From contig CAMYLV010000016.1 in the NCBI GenBank assembly GCA_947259495.1, forward strand, positions 1-44,504: a stretch of 44,504 nt of DNA, read 5' to 3'. The notes under the pieces are model-generated. The model had not been told where the DNA came from. It saw only the letters and a program-made list of their open reading frames with translations, and searched no databases. The stretch's first letter is position 1, and each line of letters opens with the position of its first letter. The translations under genes were made by a program, and so were the position numbers. This DNA is from an uncultured Desulfobacterales bacterium (lineage in GTDB: Bacteria; Desulfobacterota; Desulfobacteria; Desulfobacterales; JAHEIW01). Shown here one piece after another: positions 15,717-23,523 of the stretch.

Positions 15717-17024
15717 ATGCCCTGGAACGATAAGTTTGAATGCATGCCGGTGGATGCGCTTAAAAAATTTCAGTTGGAGAAACTGAAAGAAACCGTCGCA
15801 TGGGTATCGGAGAAGGTGCCGTTCTATAAAAATAAGTTCAAGGAAATGGGTGTCGCGGCCAGCGATCTCAAAAACCTGGAAAATGTCGCTAAACTTCCGT
15901 TTACCGTCAAAACGGATCTCAGAGACAATTACCCCTTTGGCCTGTGCGCCGTGCCTTTGCAAGAAGTCGTCAGAGTGCATGCGTCTTCGGGCACAACCGG
16001 CAAACCCATCACCGGCCCTTACACCCAGGAGGATTTGGAGCAATGGATCGAATGCATGGCCCGTACCCTCCATGCTGCCGGTATCCGCAAAGAAGATATG
16101 GTCCAAAACGCATACGGTCACGGTCTTTTTACCGGTGGTCTCGGGTTCCATCAGGGAGCAACGGCCATCGGCTGCACGGTGGTGCCGACCGGCGCCGGAA
16201 TGACCGAACGTCAGATTACCATCATGCAGGACTTTAAATCTGATGTTCTGTTTGCGACACCGTCTTATGCCCTGACCATTGCCGAGCGCGCCAAAGAACT
16301 AAAGGTCGATATTCGCAAGCTTCCATTGCGGGTCGGGGTGTTCGGCGCCGAACCCTGGACAGAGGCCATGCGGCAGGAGATCGAAGAACGGATGGGGATC
16401 AAAGCCCAGGAAGCATATGGATTAACCGAGCTCTGCGGACCCGGTGTCGCATATGACGCCGCTGACCAAAACGGCCTGTACATCAATGAAGACCATTTTC
16501 TGGCTGAAATCGTGGACCCGCAGACCCTGGAGCCCCTGCCGGAAGGTGAAAAAGGCGAGCTCATTTTTACGTCTTTGCAGCGCCGCGCCATGCCCATGAT
16601 TCGTTATCGAACCAAAGACATTACACGCCTGTGGCGCGAGCCAGGCCACGAGGGACGAACCTTTATTCGAATGGATAAAATCTACGGCCGCTCTGACGAC
16701 ATGCTCATCATCAGCGGTGTGAACGTCTTTCCTTCTCAAATTGAAGCCCTCCTGCTGGAAATTGAAGAGGTCGAACCGCAATACCAGTTGATCGTGAGCA
16801 AAAAAGGGTATCTGGACCATCTCAGCGTTCGGGTGGAAGGCAAAAAAGAAATTTATGAGGCCGGTAAAGACCGAAGGCATGAAATCGAAGGCAAAATCGC
16901 AGGTCACATCAAAGGCATGATGGGAATTGGCGTTGATGTGGAGGTGGTCGATGCGAAAGCCATTGCCCGCAGCGAAGGCAAAGCCGTGCGTGTCATAGAT
17001 GAACGCCCCAAACAGGAAAGGTAG
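15717..17024 (+). CDS. paaK: Phenylacetate-CoA ligase family enzyme
   Basis: A 435-residue AMP-forming aryl-CoA ligase of the PaaK type: an N-terminal helical segment (LEKLKETVAWVSEKVPFYKNKF), the P-loop RVHASSGTTGKP (~85-97), VGVFGAEPWTEAMR, the A5-like motif EAYGLTELCGPG, YRTKDI, GRSDDMLIISGVNVFPSQIE and a short PaaK-type C-terminal domain. It should convert an aromatic acid such as phenylacetate to its CoA thioester with ATP. A near-ideal AAAAGGAGGAAG ribosome site precedes the ATG. Next to iorAB it could capture arylacetates or return hydrolysed acyl groups to the CoA form. The gap before it carries a weak hairpin around 15613-15655. Confidence 0.9.
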   Translation: MPWNDKFECMPVDALKKFQLEKLKETVAWVSEKVPFYKNKFKEMGVAASDLKNLENVAKLPFTVKTDLRDNYPFGLCAVPLQEVVRVHASSGTTGKPITGPYTQEDLEQWIECMARTLHAAGIRKEDMVQNAYGHGLFTGGLGFHQGATAIGCTVVPTGAGMTERQITIMQDFKSDVLFATPSYALTIAERAKELKVDIRKLPLRVGVFGAEPWTEAMRQEIEERMGIKAQEAYGLTELCGPGVAYDAADQNGLYINEDHFLAEIVDPQTLEPLPEGEKGELIFTSLQRRAMPMIRYRTKDITRLWREPGHEGRTFIRMDKIYGRSDDMLIISGVNVFPSQIEALLLEIEEVEPQYQLIVSKKGYLDHLSVRVEGKKEIYEAGKDRRHEIEGKIAGHIKGMMGIGVDVEVVDAKAIARSEGKAVRVIDERPKQER

Positions 17025-17106
17025 TCGCTGGATGGAAATACGAAATTCGAATATCAAATGACCGAATTTCGCTTCGTTAACAACAACAGTAATGGAGAGG
17101 TAGGAT

Positions 17107-18051
17107 ATGAGTGCTGCGTCCAATTTTAGTCCCCAATCGTTTGCGGTGGTCGGGGCCGGGCCGGTGGGGTGCATTGTTGCCTGTTTTCTGGCCAAGGGCG
17201 GTTATGAGGTCACCCTTTGTGATGTCATCCCGGACCTGCTGGCACCGGCGTTGGACCCTGGAATTATTCTTGAAGGCGCCGAAAACATCCAGCACAAGGT
17301 GACCCGAACCTGCACCCATGTCGATGAACTGGTTGATTACGACCCGGACGTGGTCTTCATCACCGTCAAAGCCAATGCGCTGCCGCTGATTGCTTCCGCC
17401 ATTGAAAGCTTTCACAAAGAGGGTCTGGCGATTGTCAGCTGGCAAAATGGAATTGATACGGAACTTGAACTGGCAAAAACACTGGGCAAGACGGATGTAA
17501 TGCGCGCTGTTGTCAATTACGGATGCGGTCTGGCGGGACCCGGGCATGTCAAATTGCCCTTTCACCACCCGCCGCATTACATTCAGGAACTGGATCCTCA
17601 ATCCCGCAATTCGGCGATTGGCATTGCCGATGCGCTGAGCAAATGCGGCCTGGAAACCGAGCACACCGACAACATTATTTCAATGGTTTGGCGCAAGAGT
17701 GTTATGAATGCCTGCATGAATCCGGTGTGTGCCGTTACCGGACTGACAATGTCGCACGCGATGAACGATCCGATCGTCTATCAGATTGTCGATGCACTGG
17801 TAAAAGAATGCATCCAGGTTGCCCGTGCCAATGAAATTGATCTGGGATGGGATTTTTATCCCCATGCAATGGCGTACATGCGCAATGCCGGTGACCACAA
17901 ACCGTCTATGTTGATGGATATTGAAGCCGGCCGGCGCACGGAAATTGATTTTATCAACGGTAAGTTTGTCGAATACGGCGCCCGCACAGCAACCCAGACG
18001 CCGTATAACAACACCCTCAGCGCGCTGGTAAAAGGGTTAGAGTCTAAATAG
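17107..18051 (+). CDS. Ketopantoate reductase (PanE/ApbA) family dehydrogenase
   Basis: 314 residues with the N-terminal nucleotide loop VVGAGPVGCIVACFLAKGG (~14-32), FITVKANALP, SWQNGIDTE, and a C-terminal helical domain with SMVWRKSVMNACMNPVCAVTG, the family's Lys/Asn catalytic region. PanE itself reduces 2-dehydropantoate; relatives reduce other 2-oxoacids to D-2-hydroxyacids, such as D-mandelate dehydrogenase. Location between an aryl-CoA ligase and a dehydratase/reductase activator makes a 2-oxoacid or 2-hydroxyacid role in this pathway more attractive than pantothenate synthesis (inference). GGAGAGG precedes the ATG. Confidence 0.82.
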   Translation: MSAASNFSPQSFAVVGAGPVGCIVACFLAKGGYEVTLCDVIPDLLAPALDPGIILEGAENIQHKVTRTCTHVDELVDYDPDVVFITVKANALPLIASAIESFHKEGLAIVSWQNGIDTELELAKTLGKTDVMRAVVNYGCGLAGPGHVKLPFHHPPHYIQELDPQSRNSAIGIADALSKCGLETEHTDNIISMVWRKSVMNACMNPVCAVTGLTMSHAMNDPIVYQIVDALVKECIQVARANEIDLGWDFYPHAMAYMRNAGDHKPSMLMDIEAGRRTEIDFINGKFVEYGARTATQTPYNNTLSALVKGLESK

Positions 18052-18052
18052 T

Positions 18053-18081
18053 AAAATGTTTCCAGCATTTTAGTATTTTTT
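18053..18081 (+). terminator. Possible weak terminator or attenuator
   Basis: AAAATG-TTTCCAG-CATTTT followed by AGTATTTTTT just after the PanE-family stop. The stem is short and A+T-rich, so termination would be partial; the activator gene starts ~40 bases on. Confidence 0.35.
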
Positions 18082-18122
18082 CTATTAATGTTAATTAACG
18101 AGATCGCAACTCGTTTTTCATC

Positions 18123-18905
18123 ATGAAATCAAAACCGTGCTATGCGGGTGTCGATGTGGGGGCATCGCGCACCAAAGTCGCCATCCTCGACACCAGTAAA
18201 AACCTGATCGGTCATGCGGTTAAGAAATCCGGCACCGACTTTACGGCCACCGCCGATGCCTGTCTTATATTGGCTTTAAAAATGGCCGGTAAGAAAAAGA
18301 GTGATATTAAAAATACCGTTTCAACCGGATACGGCCGCAAAAACGTATCGTTTGCCCGGGATACCAAAACAGAAATTGGCTGCCATGCCAAAGGTTGTTT
18401 TCTGTACTTTCCATTTGCAACCACCATTATTGATATCGGCGGGCAGGACAACAAGGTCATTAAACTCGATCGATCAGGCAAGCGCACCGGATTTAAGATG
18501 AATCGCAAATGCGCCGCCGGCACCGGAGCCTTTCTGGAGGAAATGGCCATGCGACTGGATGTCTCCCTGGAAGAGATGAACGGCCTCGCCAGTCAATCTA
18601 AAAATATGATCAAACTGGGCAGCTTCTGTACGGTTTTTTCGGCGACCGAGGTTCTGGAAAATATCCGCCAGGGTAAAAACCTGCCGGACATCGTTAAAGG
18701 TGTCTACTATTCGATGATTAAGCGCGTTCTGGAGATGGACGCCCTTACGGAAAAAGTCGTCATGACCGGCGGTGTGGTGGCACACAACGCTTTTATGGTC
18801 AAAATGACCGAAGAGATGATTGGCAGAAAAATCCTCGTTCCGGATTATCCGCAGCTCACCGGGGCCATCGGCGCAGCGTTGTACGCGATGCAGAATAAGC
18901 CTTAA
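18123..18905 (+). CDS. ATP-dependent activator of 2-hydroxyacyl-CoA dehydratase/benzoyl-CoA reductase type (BadG/HgdC family)
   Basis: A 260-residue ASKHA-fold ATPase. It has phosphate-loop motifs GVDVGASRTKVAI and TIIDIGGQDNK, STGYGR, and the two cluster cysteines Cys130 (NRKCAAGTGAFLEEMA) and Cys169 (GSFCTVFSATEV). Their spacing of 39 equals that of the HgdC activator cysteines, so a dimer-bridging [4Fe-4S] cluster is expected. These proteins use ATP to push an electron onto a partner double-cubane or [4Fe-4S] enzyme. The partner is probably the gene 210 bp downstream. A single activator and single partner resemble the YjiL/YjiM and DCCP-R/DCCP pairs more than four-subunit BcrABCD. Confidence 0.9.
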   Translation: MKSKPCYAGVDVGASRTKVAILDTSKNLIGHAVKKSGTDFTATADACLILALKMAGKKKSDIKNTVSTGYGRKNVSFARDTKTEIGCHAKGCFLYFPFATTIIDIGGQDNKVIKLDRSGKRTGFKMNRKCAAGTGAFLEEMAMRLDVSLEEMNGLASQSKNMIKLGSFCTVFSATEVLENIRQGKNLPDIVKGVYYSMIKRVLEMDALTEKVVMTGGVVAHNAFMVKMTEEMIGRKILVPDYPQLTGAIGAALYAMQNKP

Positions 18906-18917
18906 GGACTATGGATT

Positions 18918-19035
18918 CAGAGATCAGAGGTCAGAAGACAGATGGAAAAAATGGAAGCTGAAGCGGCCTATCTGTCCTCTGTTTTCTGTTCTCTGTCATC
19001 TGTTTACTGAAACCTGACACCTGAAACCCTGTAAT
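18918..19035. repeat. Degenerate CAGA/TCTG inverted repeat
   Basis: CAGAGGTCAGAAGACAGATGG on the left is mirrored by TATCTGTCCTCTGTTTTCTG and TCTCTGTCATCTG on the right, followed by CTGAAACCTGACACCTGAAACC-like words that recur near 12063-12095. Non-coding filler of simple-sequence type between activator and reductase genes. Confidence 0.4.
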
Positions 19036-19114
19036 AAAAGCCTGAGACCATGTTCCCTGGTCTTGACGTTTGAATTATCGGATATTGGAAAGTGCGTAAA
19101 TGTGGGGACATGTC

Positions 19115-20365
19115 ATGTCAGATGAAAAAAAACCTGTCAGAAAAAAATTAAAAGCTGCGTCTGAAGCCAGCCGCTTTATGGCAAATTATTATCACGAGCT
19201 GGATGCGGCTTCCCAAAAAGGTCAACCCAAGATTGCCTGGTGCACCAGTGTGGGCCCGGCGGAAATTCTCCGGGCTTTAGGGTTTCTGGTATACTTTCCG
19301 GAAACGCATGCCGCCATGCTAGGCGCCACGCGCATGTCCACCGAACTGATTCCGGAAGCCAATGCCCTGGGTTATTCACCGGACATCTGCTCTTATCTCA
19401 CCGCCGATATCGGCGCCTTTCTAAGAGGGGTGACGCCTCTCAGCCGGATTTACAAGGGAATTGAAGCTATTCCCAAACCCGATGTACTGGTCTTCAACAC
19501 GAATCAATGCCGCGACGTGCAGGATTGGTTTGCCTGGTACGGCAAAAAGTTCGATGCCCCCGTGCTGGGCATCTATACCCATCGAAATGTCGGCAAAATC
19601 ACCGAAGCTCATGTCGCTTCAATCGCCAAGCAGATGCAGGAACTCATCGAGCCGCTGGAGAAGGTCTCCGGCCGGTCATTTGACCTTGATCGGTTAAAGC
19701 GCGTTGTCGCGCTTTCCAGAGCGTGCTCTGAGCTGTGGCGCAACGTTCTTGAAACGGCAAGCGCCAAACCGTCTCCACTGACATTTTTTGACGGCACCAC
19801 CCTCATGGGCCCGGCGGTGGTGGGTCGCGGCACCCGGGAAGCGGTCGATGTCTATAAAATTTTGCTGGCCGAATTAAATGACCGCATCAAAGACAAGGAA
19901 GGTGCGATCGAAGATGAGCGCTTCCGGATCTACTGGGACGGCATGCCGGTTTGGGGCCGATTGCGAGCTCATTCGGATCTTTTCTCAGGATTGAAGGCCA
20001 GTGTGCTGGCTTCGACCTACTGCAACAGCTGGATCTTTTCAGCCCTGGATGAGAACGATCCGTTCAACAGCATGGCCAGAGCGTACACGGAACTTTTTAT
20101 CGTGCGTTCTGACGATGAAAAAGAAACTTACATCAAAAAGATGCTTGAATTGTTCAAGGTGGACGGCGTCATCTATCACGATGCCAAAACCTGTCCCAAT
20201 AATACCAACTGCCGTTACGGGATGCCGCAACGCCTCGAGCAGCAAACCGGTCTGCCCAGTTTAACAATTAATGCCGATCTCAATGACATGCGGATGATTT
20301 CAGATGAACAGACCCAAACAAATGTTGAGGCATTTATAGAACAGCTGGAAGAAAACCAAACCTGA
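19115..20365 (+). CDS. Lone HgdB/BcrB-family subunit, double-cubane-type reductase or dehydratase
   Basis: About 416 residues of the 2-hydroxyacyl-CoA dehydratase D-component / benzoyl-CoA reductase superfamily. Cysteines at 43 (IAWCTSVGPAEIL), 92 (SPDICSYLTADIGAFL) and 132 (NTNQCRDVQDWF) lie in the N-terminal lobe where cluster ligands are expected; TYCNSW (~302) and KTCPNNTNCRYG (~360) follow. The EILRALGFLVYFPE and PVLGIYTHRN segments are family-typical. Classical dehydratases and benzoyl-CoA reductases need two such subunits; only one is encoded here, so a homodimer like the double-cubane protein DCCP/YjiM is most likely. Substrate unknown. I prefer the ATG at 19115 (after GGGGA) over 19100. 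Confidence 0.82.
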   Translation: MSDEKKPVRKKLKAASEASRFMANYYHELDAASQKGQPKIAWCTSVGPAEILRALGFLVYFPETHAAMLGATRMSTELIPEANALGYSPDICSYLTADIGAFLRGVTPLSRIYKGIEAIPKPDVLVFNTNQCRDVQDWFAWYGKKFDAPVLGIYTHRNVGKITEAHVASIAKQMQELIEPLEKVSGRSFDLDRLKRVVALSRACSELWRNVLETASAKPSPLTFFDGTTLMGPAVVGRGTREAVDVYKILLAELNDRIKDKEGAIEDERFRIYWDGMPVWGRLRAHSDLFSGLKASVLASTYCNSWIFSALDENDPFNSMARAYTELFIVRSDDEKETYIKKMLELFKVDGVIYHDAKTCPNNTNCRYGMPQRLEQQTGLPSLTINADLNDMRMISDEQTQTNVEAFIEQLEENQT

Positions 20366-20442
20366 GTTGAGCGTTACAAATTTTATAAAAGGAAAATTTA
20401 TTAAAAGGGAATTCTTCCAATTTTATTTTTAAAATTTGTAAC
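20365..20442. repeat. Hairpin repeat after the double-cubane gene, copy 1
   Basis: GTTACAAATTTTA (20373-20385) is perfectly complementary to TAAAATTTGTAAC (20430-20442), with a ~44-bp A+T-rich interior. The first ~39 bases (GTTGAGCGTTACAAATTTT onward) recur at 20567-20605 with one mismatch. It may end the upstream transcript, though no clean T run follows. Confidence 0.65.
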
Positions 20443-20566
20443 CCTGCGGGATTGCCGATCTTACCGCATCTACTGTGTCAAATGCCGTTCCGCATAGAAA
20501 ACTATAGCGAAACGACATTTTTCGTGTAGCTACGGCAACCTCGACAATCGCTCAATTCAGGTCTTA

Positions 20567-20605
20567 AGTTGAGCGTTACAAATTTTGTAAAAGGAAAATT
20601 TATTA
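20567..20605. repeat. Direct copy 2 of the 39-bp left arm
   Basis: Matches 20365-20403 with one substitution (TTTTGTAAAA for TTTTATAAAA), in the same orientation, 202 bp apart. The inverted right arm is missing here. Nearby, CGCCTG-TTCGC-CGCAGGCG forms a small hairpin at ~20651. Nothing else recognisable lies in the 350-bp gap between 20366 and 20714. Confidence 0.65.
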
Positions 20606-20714
20606 CTATAGATGCGTAATCCATTTATCCTGGATAACACAGCCTTTGGGCGCCTGTTCGCCGCAGGCGGGTTAGATGCATTTTTAAGATAAGCTCTGAA
20701 GTGGAGGTATCAGT

Positions 20715-22268
20715 ATGGGTTATTGGATGAATTTAGGTCAGATCCAAAAGATAAATGCAAAGAAGTTCCCGGATACAGCGGCCTTGAAAGACGCGAATCG
20801 CGCGTTTACTTATCCGCAAATGAACAGCCGCATCAACAAACTGGCCAACAGCCTAACCTCCCTGGGCTTGCAGAAAGGCGATAAAGTTGCGGTGTTGCTT
20901 GAAAATTGCATCGAAATCTGTGAGCTGTTCATGGCAACAGCCAAAGTTGGGATCATTATCGTGCCCATCAACTTTCGCTTAGTGTCTGCCGAGGTGGAAT
21001 ATATTGTCAACAATTCAGACGCCAAGGCCATGGTCGTCCATGATCAATTTGCGGCCACGGTGGAACCCATCCGCTCAAATCTTAAAAACATTGTTGCTCA
21101 AAATTATATTATCGTCGGACGTCCTCAGGACGGATATCGACCCTATGAGGAATTCATCAACGCTTCAGCGGACACCGAGCCTGAAACTGAAGTTGCCCCC
21201 GGCGATACCTGGATTCTGATCTACACCTCCGGCACCACCGGAAAACCCAAGGGCGTCATTCGTTCCCACGAATCGCATATTGCCTATTACCTGCACAATG
21301 CCGTGGACTTCGGGTTTAATGAACACGATGTATGCTTAAATGTCATGCCTCTGTGCCATATCAACTCCATCTTTTTTACTTTCACGTTTCTGTATGTCGG
21401 CGGATCGGCCTATATCCACCCGGCCTTAAATTTTAAGCCCGAAGAAATTCTTAAAATCATCGAAAACGAAAAAATCACCTTTGTTTCCCTGATTCCAACC
21501 CATTATAACTTAATTCTCAATGCCCCCGAAGATGCCAAAAAGCGCGATGTCAGCTCAATTCGCAAGCTGCTGTGTTCTTCGGCACCCGGCCGCAAAAGCA
21601 TGAAACAGGCGGTTATTGAATTTTTTCCGGATGTTAAACTTTACGAAGCCTATGGTTCGACCGAGGCCGGCATGGTTACCATCCTGAAACCCGAATACCA
21701 GATGAGCAAACTGGGCTCAATCGGGTTTGAATGCATCGGTTCTGATTTTTTAAAAATCCTTGATTTGGACGGCAATGAAGTGCCTGCCGGAGAAATCGGT
21801 GAGTTATACTCACGCGGTCCCATGCTGTTTGATGAATACTACAAGCTACCCGAGCAAACCGGGGAATCGTTTAAAGACGGTTTTTTTTCAGCCGGTGATA
21901 TGGCCAGACAGGATGAAGATGGCTTCTATTATCTGGTGGATCGTAAAAAAAACATGATCATCACCGGCGGGGAAAATGTATACCCCAGCGAGGTGGAGGA
22001 AGTGGTCGGCAACATCGAGGGCGTTTTCGACTGTGCGGTCATCGGACTGCCCGATGAAAAATGGGGAGAAAAAGTTAGCGCGGTGATCATCCGAAAACCG
22101 GGTTTTGATAACAGCAAGTTAAATGAGCAGGATATCATTCAAACCTGCAAGGGCAAAATGGCGGGTTACAAGTGCCCCAAACAGGTGATCTTTATCGGTG
22201 AAAATGATATGCCCCGCACCGGCACCGGAAAAATCCTGCACCGCATCCTAAGAGAGCAGTTCGGCTAA
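20715..22268 (+). CDS. AMP-dependent acyl-CoA synthetase
   Basis: 517-residue class I adenylate-forming ligase with all core motifs: YTSGTTGKPKGVIRSH (~170-185, ATP loop), LYEAYGSTEAG, FFSAGDMARQDEDGFYYLVDR, KKNMIITGGENVYPSEVEEV and the C-terminal lysine motif PRTGTGKILHRILRE. It forms acyl-AMP then acyl-CoA. The carboxylate cannot be told from sequence; fatty, cyclohexane-carboxylic or branched acids are all possible. GGAGGT precedes the ATG at 20715. The stop is one base before the nitrilase-family start, so the two are co-translated. With IcmF nearby, activation of a branched short-chain acid is an appealing guess. Confidence 0.9.
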   Translation: MGYWMNLGQIQKINAKKFPDTAALKDANRAFTYPQMNSRINKLANSLTSLGLQKGDKVAVLLENCIEICELFMATAKVGIIIVPINFRLVSAEVEYIVNNSDAKAMVVHDQFAATVEPIRSNLKNIVAQNYIIVGRPQDGYRPYEEFINASADTEPETEVAPGDTWILIYTSGTTGKPKGVIRSHESHIAYYLHNAVDFGFNEHDVCLNVMPLCHINSIFFTFTFLYVGGSAYIHPALNFKPEEILKIIENEKITFVSLIPTHYNLILNAPEDAKKRDVSSIRKLLCSSAPGRKSMKQAVIEFFPDVKLYEAYGSTEAGMVTILKPEYQMSKLGSIGFECIGSDFLKILDLDGNEVPAGEIGELYSRGPMLFDEYYKLPEQTGESFKDGFFSAGDMARQDEDGFYYLVDRKKNMIITGGENVYPSEVEEVVGNIEGVFDCAVIGLPDEKWGEKVSAVIIRKPGFDNSKLNEQDIIQTCKGKMAGYKCPKQVIFIGENDMPRTGTGKILHRILREQFG

Positions 22269-22269
22269 T

Positions 22270-23040
22270 ATGAGAGTCACCAGTGTTCAGCTGGCGATGA
22301 CCGATCAGCTGAAAGAAATAAATGTAGAGCACGCGCTCGGGCTGATCGATCAGGCGCCGCCCAGTGATCTGTTTCTGCTGCCGGAAATCTGGCCCTGCGG
22401 GTTTTTCTCTTTTGATCGCTATAAACGCGACAGCGAAGCCATCGATGGTCCGATCGTCACGGCATTTAAAGCAGCGGCACGCAAACGGAAGTGCCATATT
22501 TTCATGGGCAGCATGGTGGAACGCGACGGCAGTCACCTTTACAACACCAGCATCTTATTAAATCCCACCGGCGAAATTGCGGCACACTACCGTAAAATCC
22601 ATTTGTTTGGCTACCAGTCCCAGGAAACCGCCATTCTTGAACCGGGCGAAGACGTCGTTGTCGCCGATACCCCCTGGGGTAAAAGCGGGCTTTCAACCTG
22701 CTATGACCTGCGTTTCCCCGAGCTTTATCGCCGCATGGTCGATGCGGGGGCGACATTTTTTTTAGTCGCTTCTGCCTGGCCGAAAGTTCGCCTGGATGCC
22801 TGGAGACTGTTTAACCGCTGCCGGGCTCACGAAAACCTCGCTTTTCTTATCTCGTGCAACTGCGCCGGTGCCAATCAGGGCAAAACATACGCCGGCCACA
22901 GCATGATCGTCGATCCCCTGGGCCAGGTGCTGGCTGAAGGCACCGCAGAAGAAGAATGGGTTAGCGCCGAAATTGACCCGGACCAGGTCGCTGCGGTTCG
23001 CCAGGATTTTCCGGCACTGGAAGACCGCAGACTGGTCTAA
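22270..23040 (+). CDS. Carbon-nitrogen hydrolase (nitrilase superfamily amidase)
   Basis: 256 residues with the Glu-Lys-Cys triad visible: Glu in LFLLPEIWPCG (~39), Lys in AHYRKIHLFGYQ (~113), Cys in GLSTCYDLRFPELYR (~143). The motif set is that of branch-10-like omega-amidases/predicted amidohydrolases rather than true nitrilases. It releases ammonia from an amide or carbamoyl group. The start lies one base after the ligase stop (TAATATG), which implies a coupled reaction: amide hydrolysis followed by CoA activation of the freed acid (inference). Confidence 0.88.
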   Translation: MRVTSVQLAMTDQLKEINVEHALGLIDQAPPSDLFLLPEIWPCGFFSFDRYKRDSEAIDGPIVTAFKAAARKRKCHIFMGSMVERDGSHLYNTSILLNPTGEIAAHYRKIHLFGYQSQETAILEPGEDVVVADTPWGKSGLSTCYDLRFPELYRRMVDAGATFFLVASAWPKVRLDAWRLFNRCRAHENLAFLISCNCAGANQGKTYAGHSMIVDPLGQVLAEGTAEEEWVSAEIDPDQVAAVRQDFPALEDRRLV

Positions 23041-23159
23041 TTTTTCGCGTAGAATTTATTTCCGACCGACCGTATTATCTATCGTTTTACCAACCGCAGC
23101 CTTGCTCTCTTTTTGAGCAATTTCAGGGCCGCTTCCACAGCGTCGAGTTTTATAGTGGA

Positions 23160-23250
23160 TGTCAAAAAACGTTCCGGTATTCAAACGTTTTTTTCAACCA
23201 CTTATACCCCAATTACGTAATCCGGAAGGTTATTATGATAAGCGGTATAA
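23160..23250. repeat. Dispersed ~95-bp intergenic repeat, copy 2
   Basis: Copy of 12733-12827: the AAAAAACGTT/AACGTTTTTT stem, then CAACCACTTATACCCCAATT, ACGTAATC, and AAGCGGTATAA. It lies 120 bp after the nitrilase-family stop and just ahead of a TetR-type palindrome. The remainder of the 23041-23523 gap shows only the operators and promoter listed separately. Confidence 0.75.
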
Positions 23251-23263
23251 AAAAAGCGCAACA

Positions 23264-23281
23264 TGATTGAGCGCTCGGTCA
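23264..23281. promoter_or_regulatory. TetR-type operator, distal copy
   Basis: TGATTGAGCGCTCGGTCA: an 8-bp GAGCGCTC core with TGA/TCA ends, nearly perfectly palindromic. It is repeated with one change at 23449-23466. Confidence 0.6.
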
Positions 23282-23416
23282 TTTCGGTGTTTTCGACCAC
23301 TCCTAACCCAATACAGGCGTTCCTCAAACCCGATGCGGGTGTTATGTACGAAATATACATAAAACCACATTATAACGAACAGTTAAATCAGAACTAATAT
23401 TCGAATTTTGAAAAAC

Positions 23417-23466
23417 TTGACAAGGAAAAACGAGACATGTTAGTTTATTGATTGAGCGCTCGTTCA
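23417..23466 (+). promoter_or_regulatory. TetR-icmF promoter with proximal operator
   Basis: TTGACA (23417-23422), 17 bases, TTAGTT (23440-23445; -10-like), immediately followed by TGATTGAGCGCTCGTTCA (23449-23466), which would cover the start point. This placement fits autorepression by the TetR protein encoded next and control of icmF by read-through. Confidence 0.6.
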
Positions 23467-23523
23467 GGAAAGTGGCAGCTGCCTTAAATTTTGTTGAATA
23501 TAAAATAATTTCATAAGGTTAAA

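Noticed and set aside
16422-17195. 257-codon open frame on the minus strand across paaK and the PanE-family gene
   Set aside because: It lies antisense to two well-supported genes, has no family features and is a by-product of codon bias.
18123-20365. Activator plus partner as a complete ATP-dependent benzoyl-CoA reductase (BcrABCD)
   Set aside because: Only one activator-type and one catalytic-type subunit are encoded; BcrABCD needs two of each.
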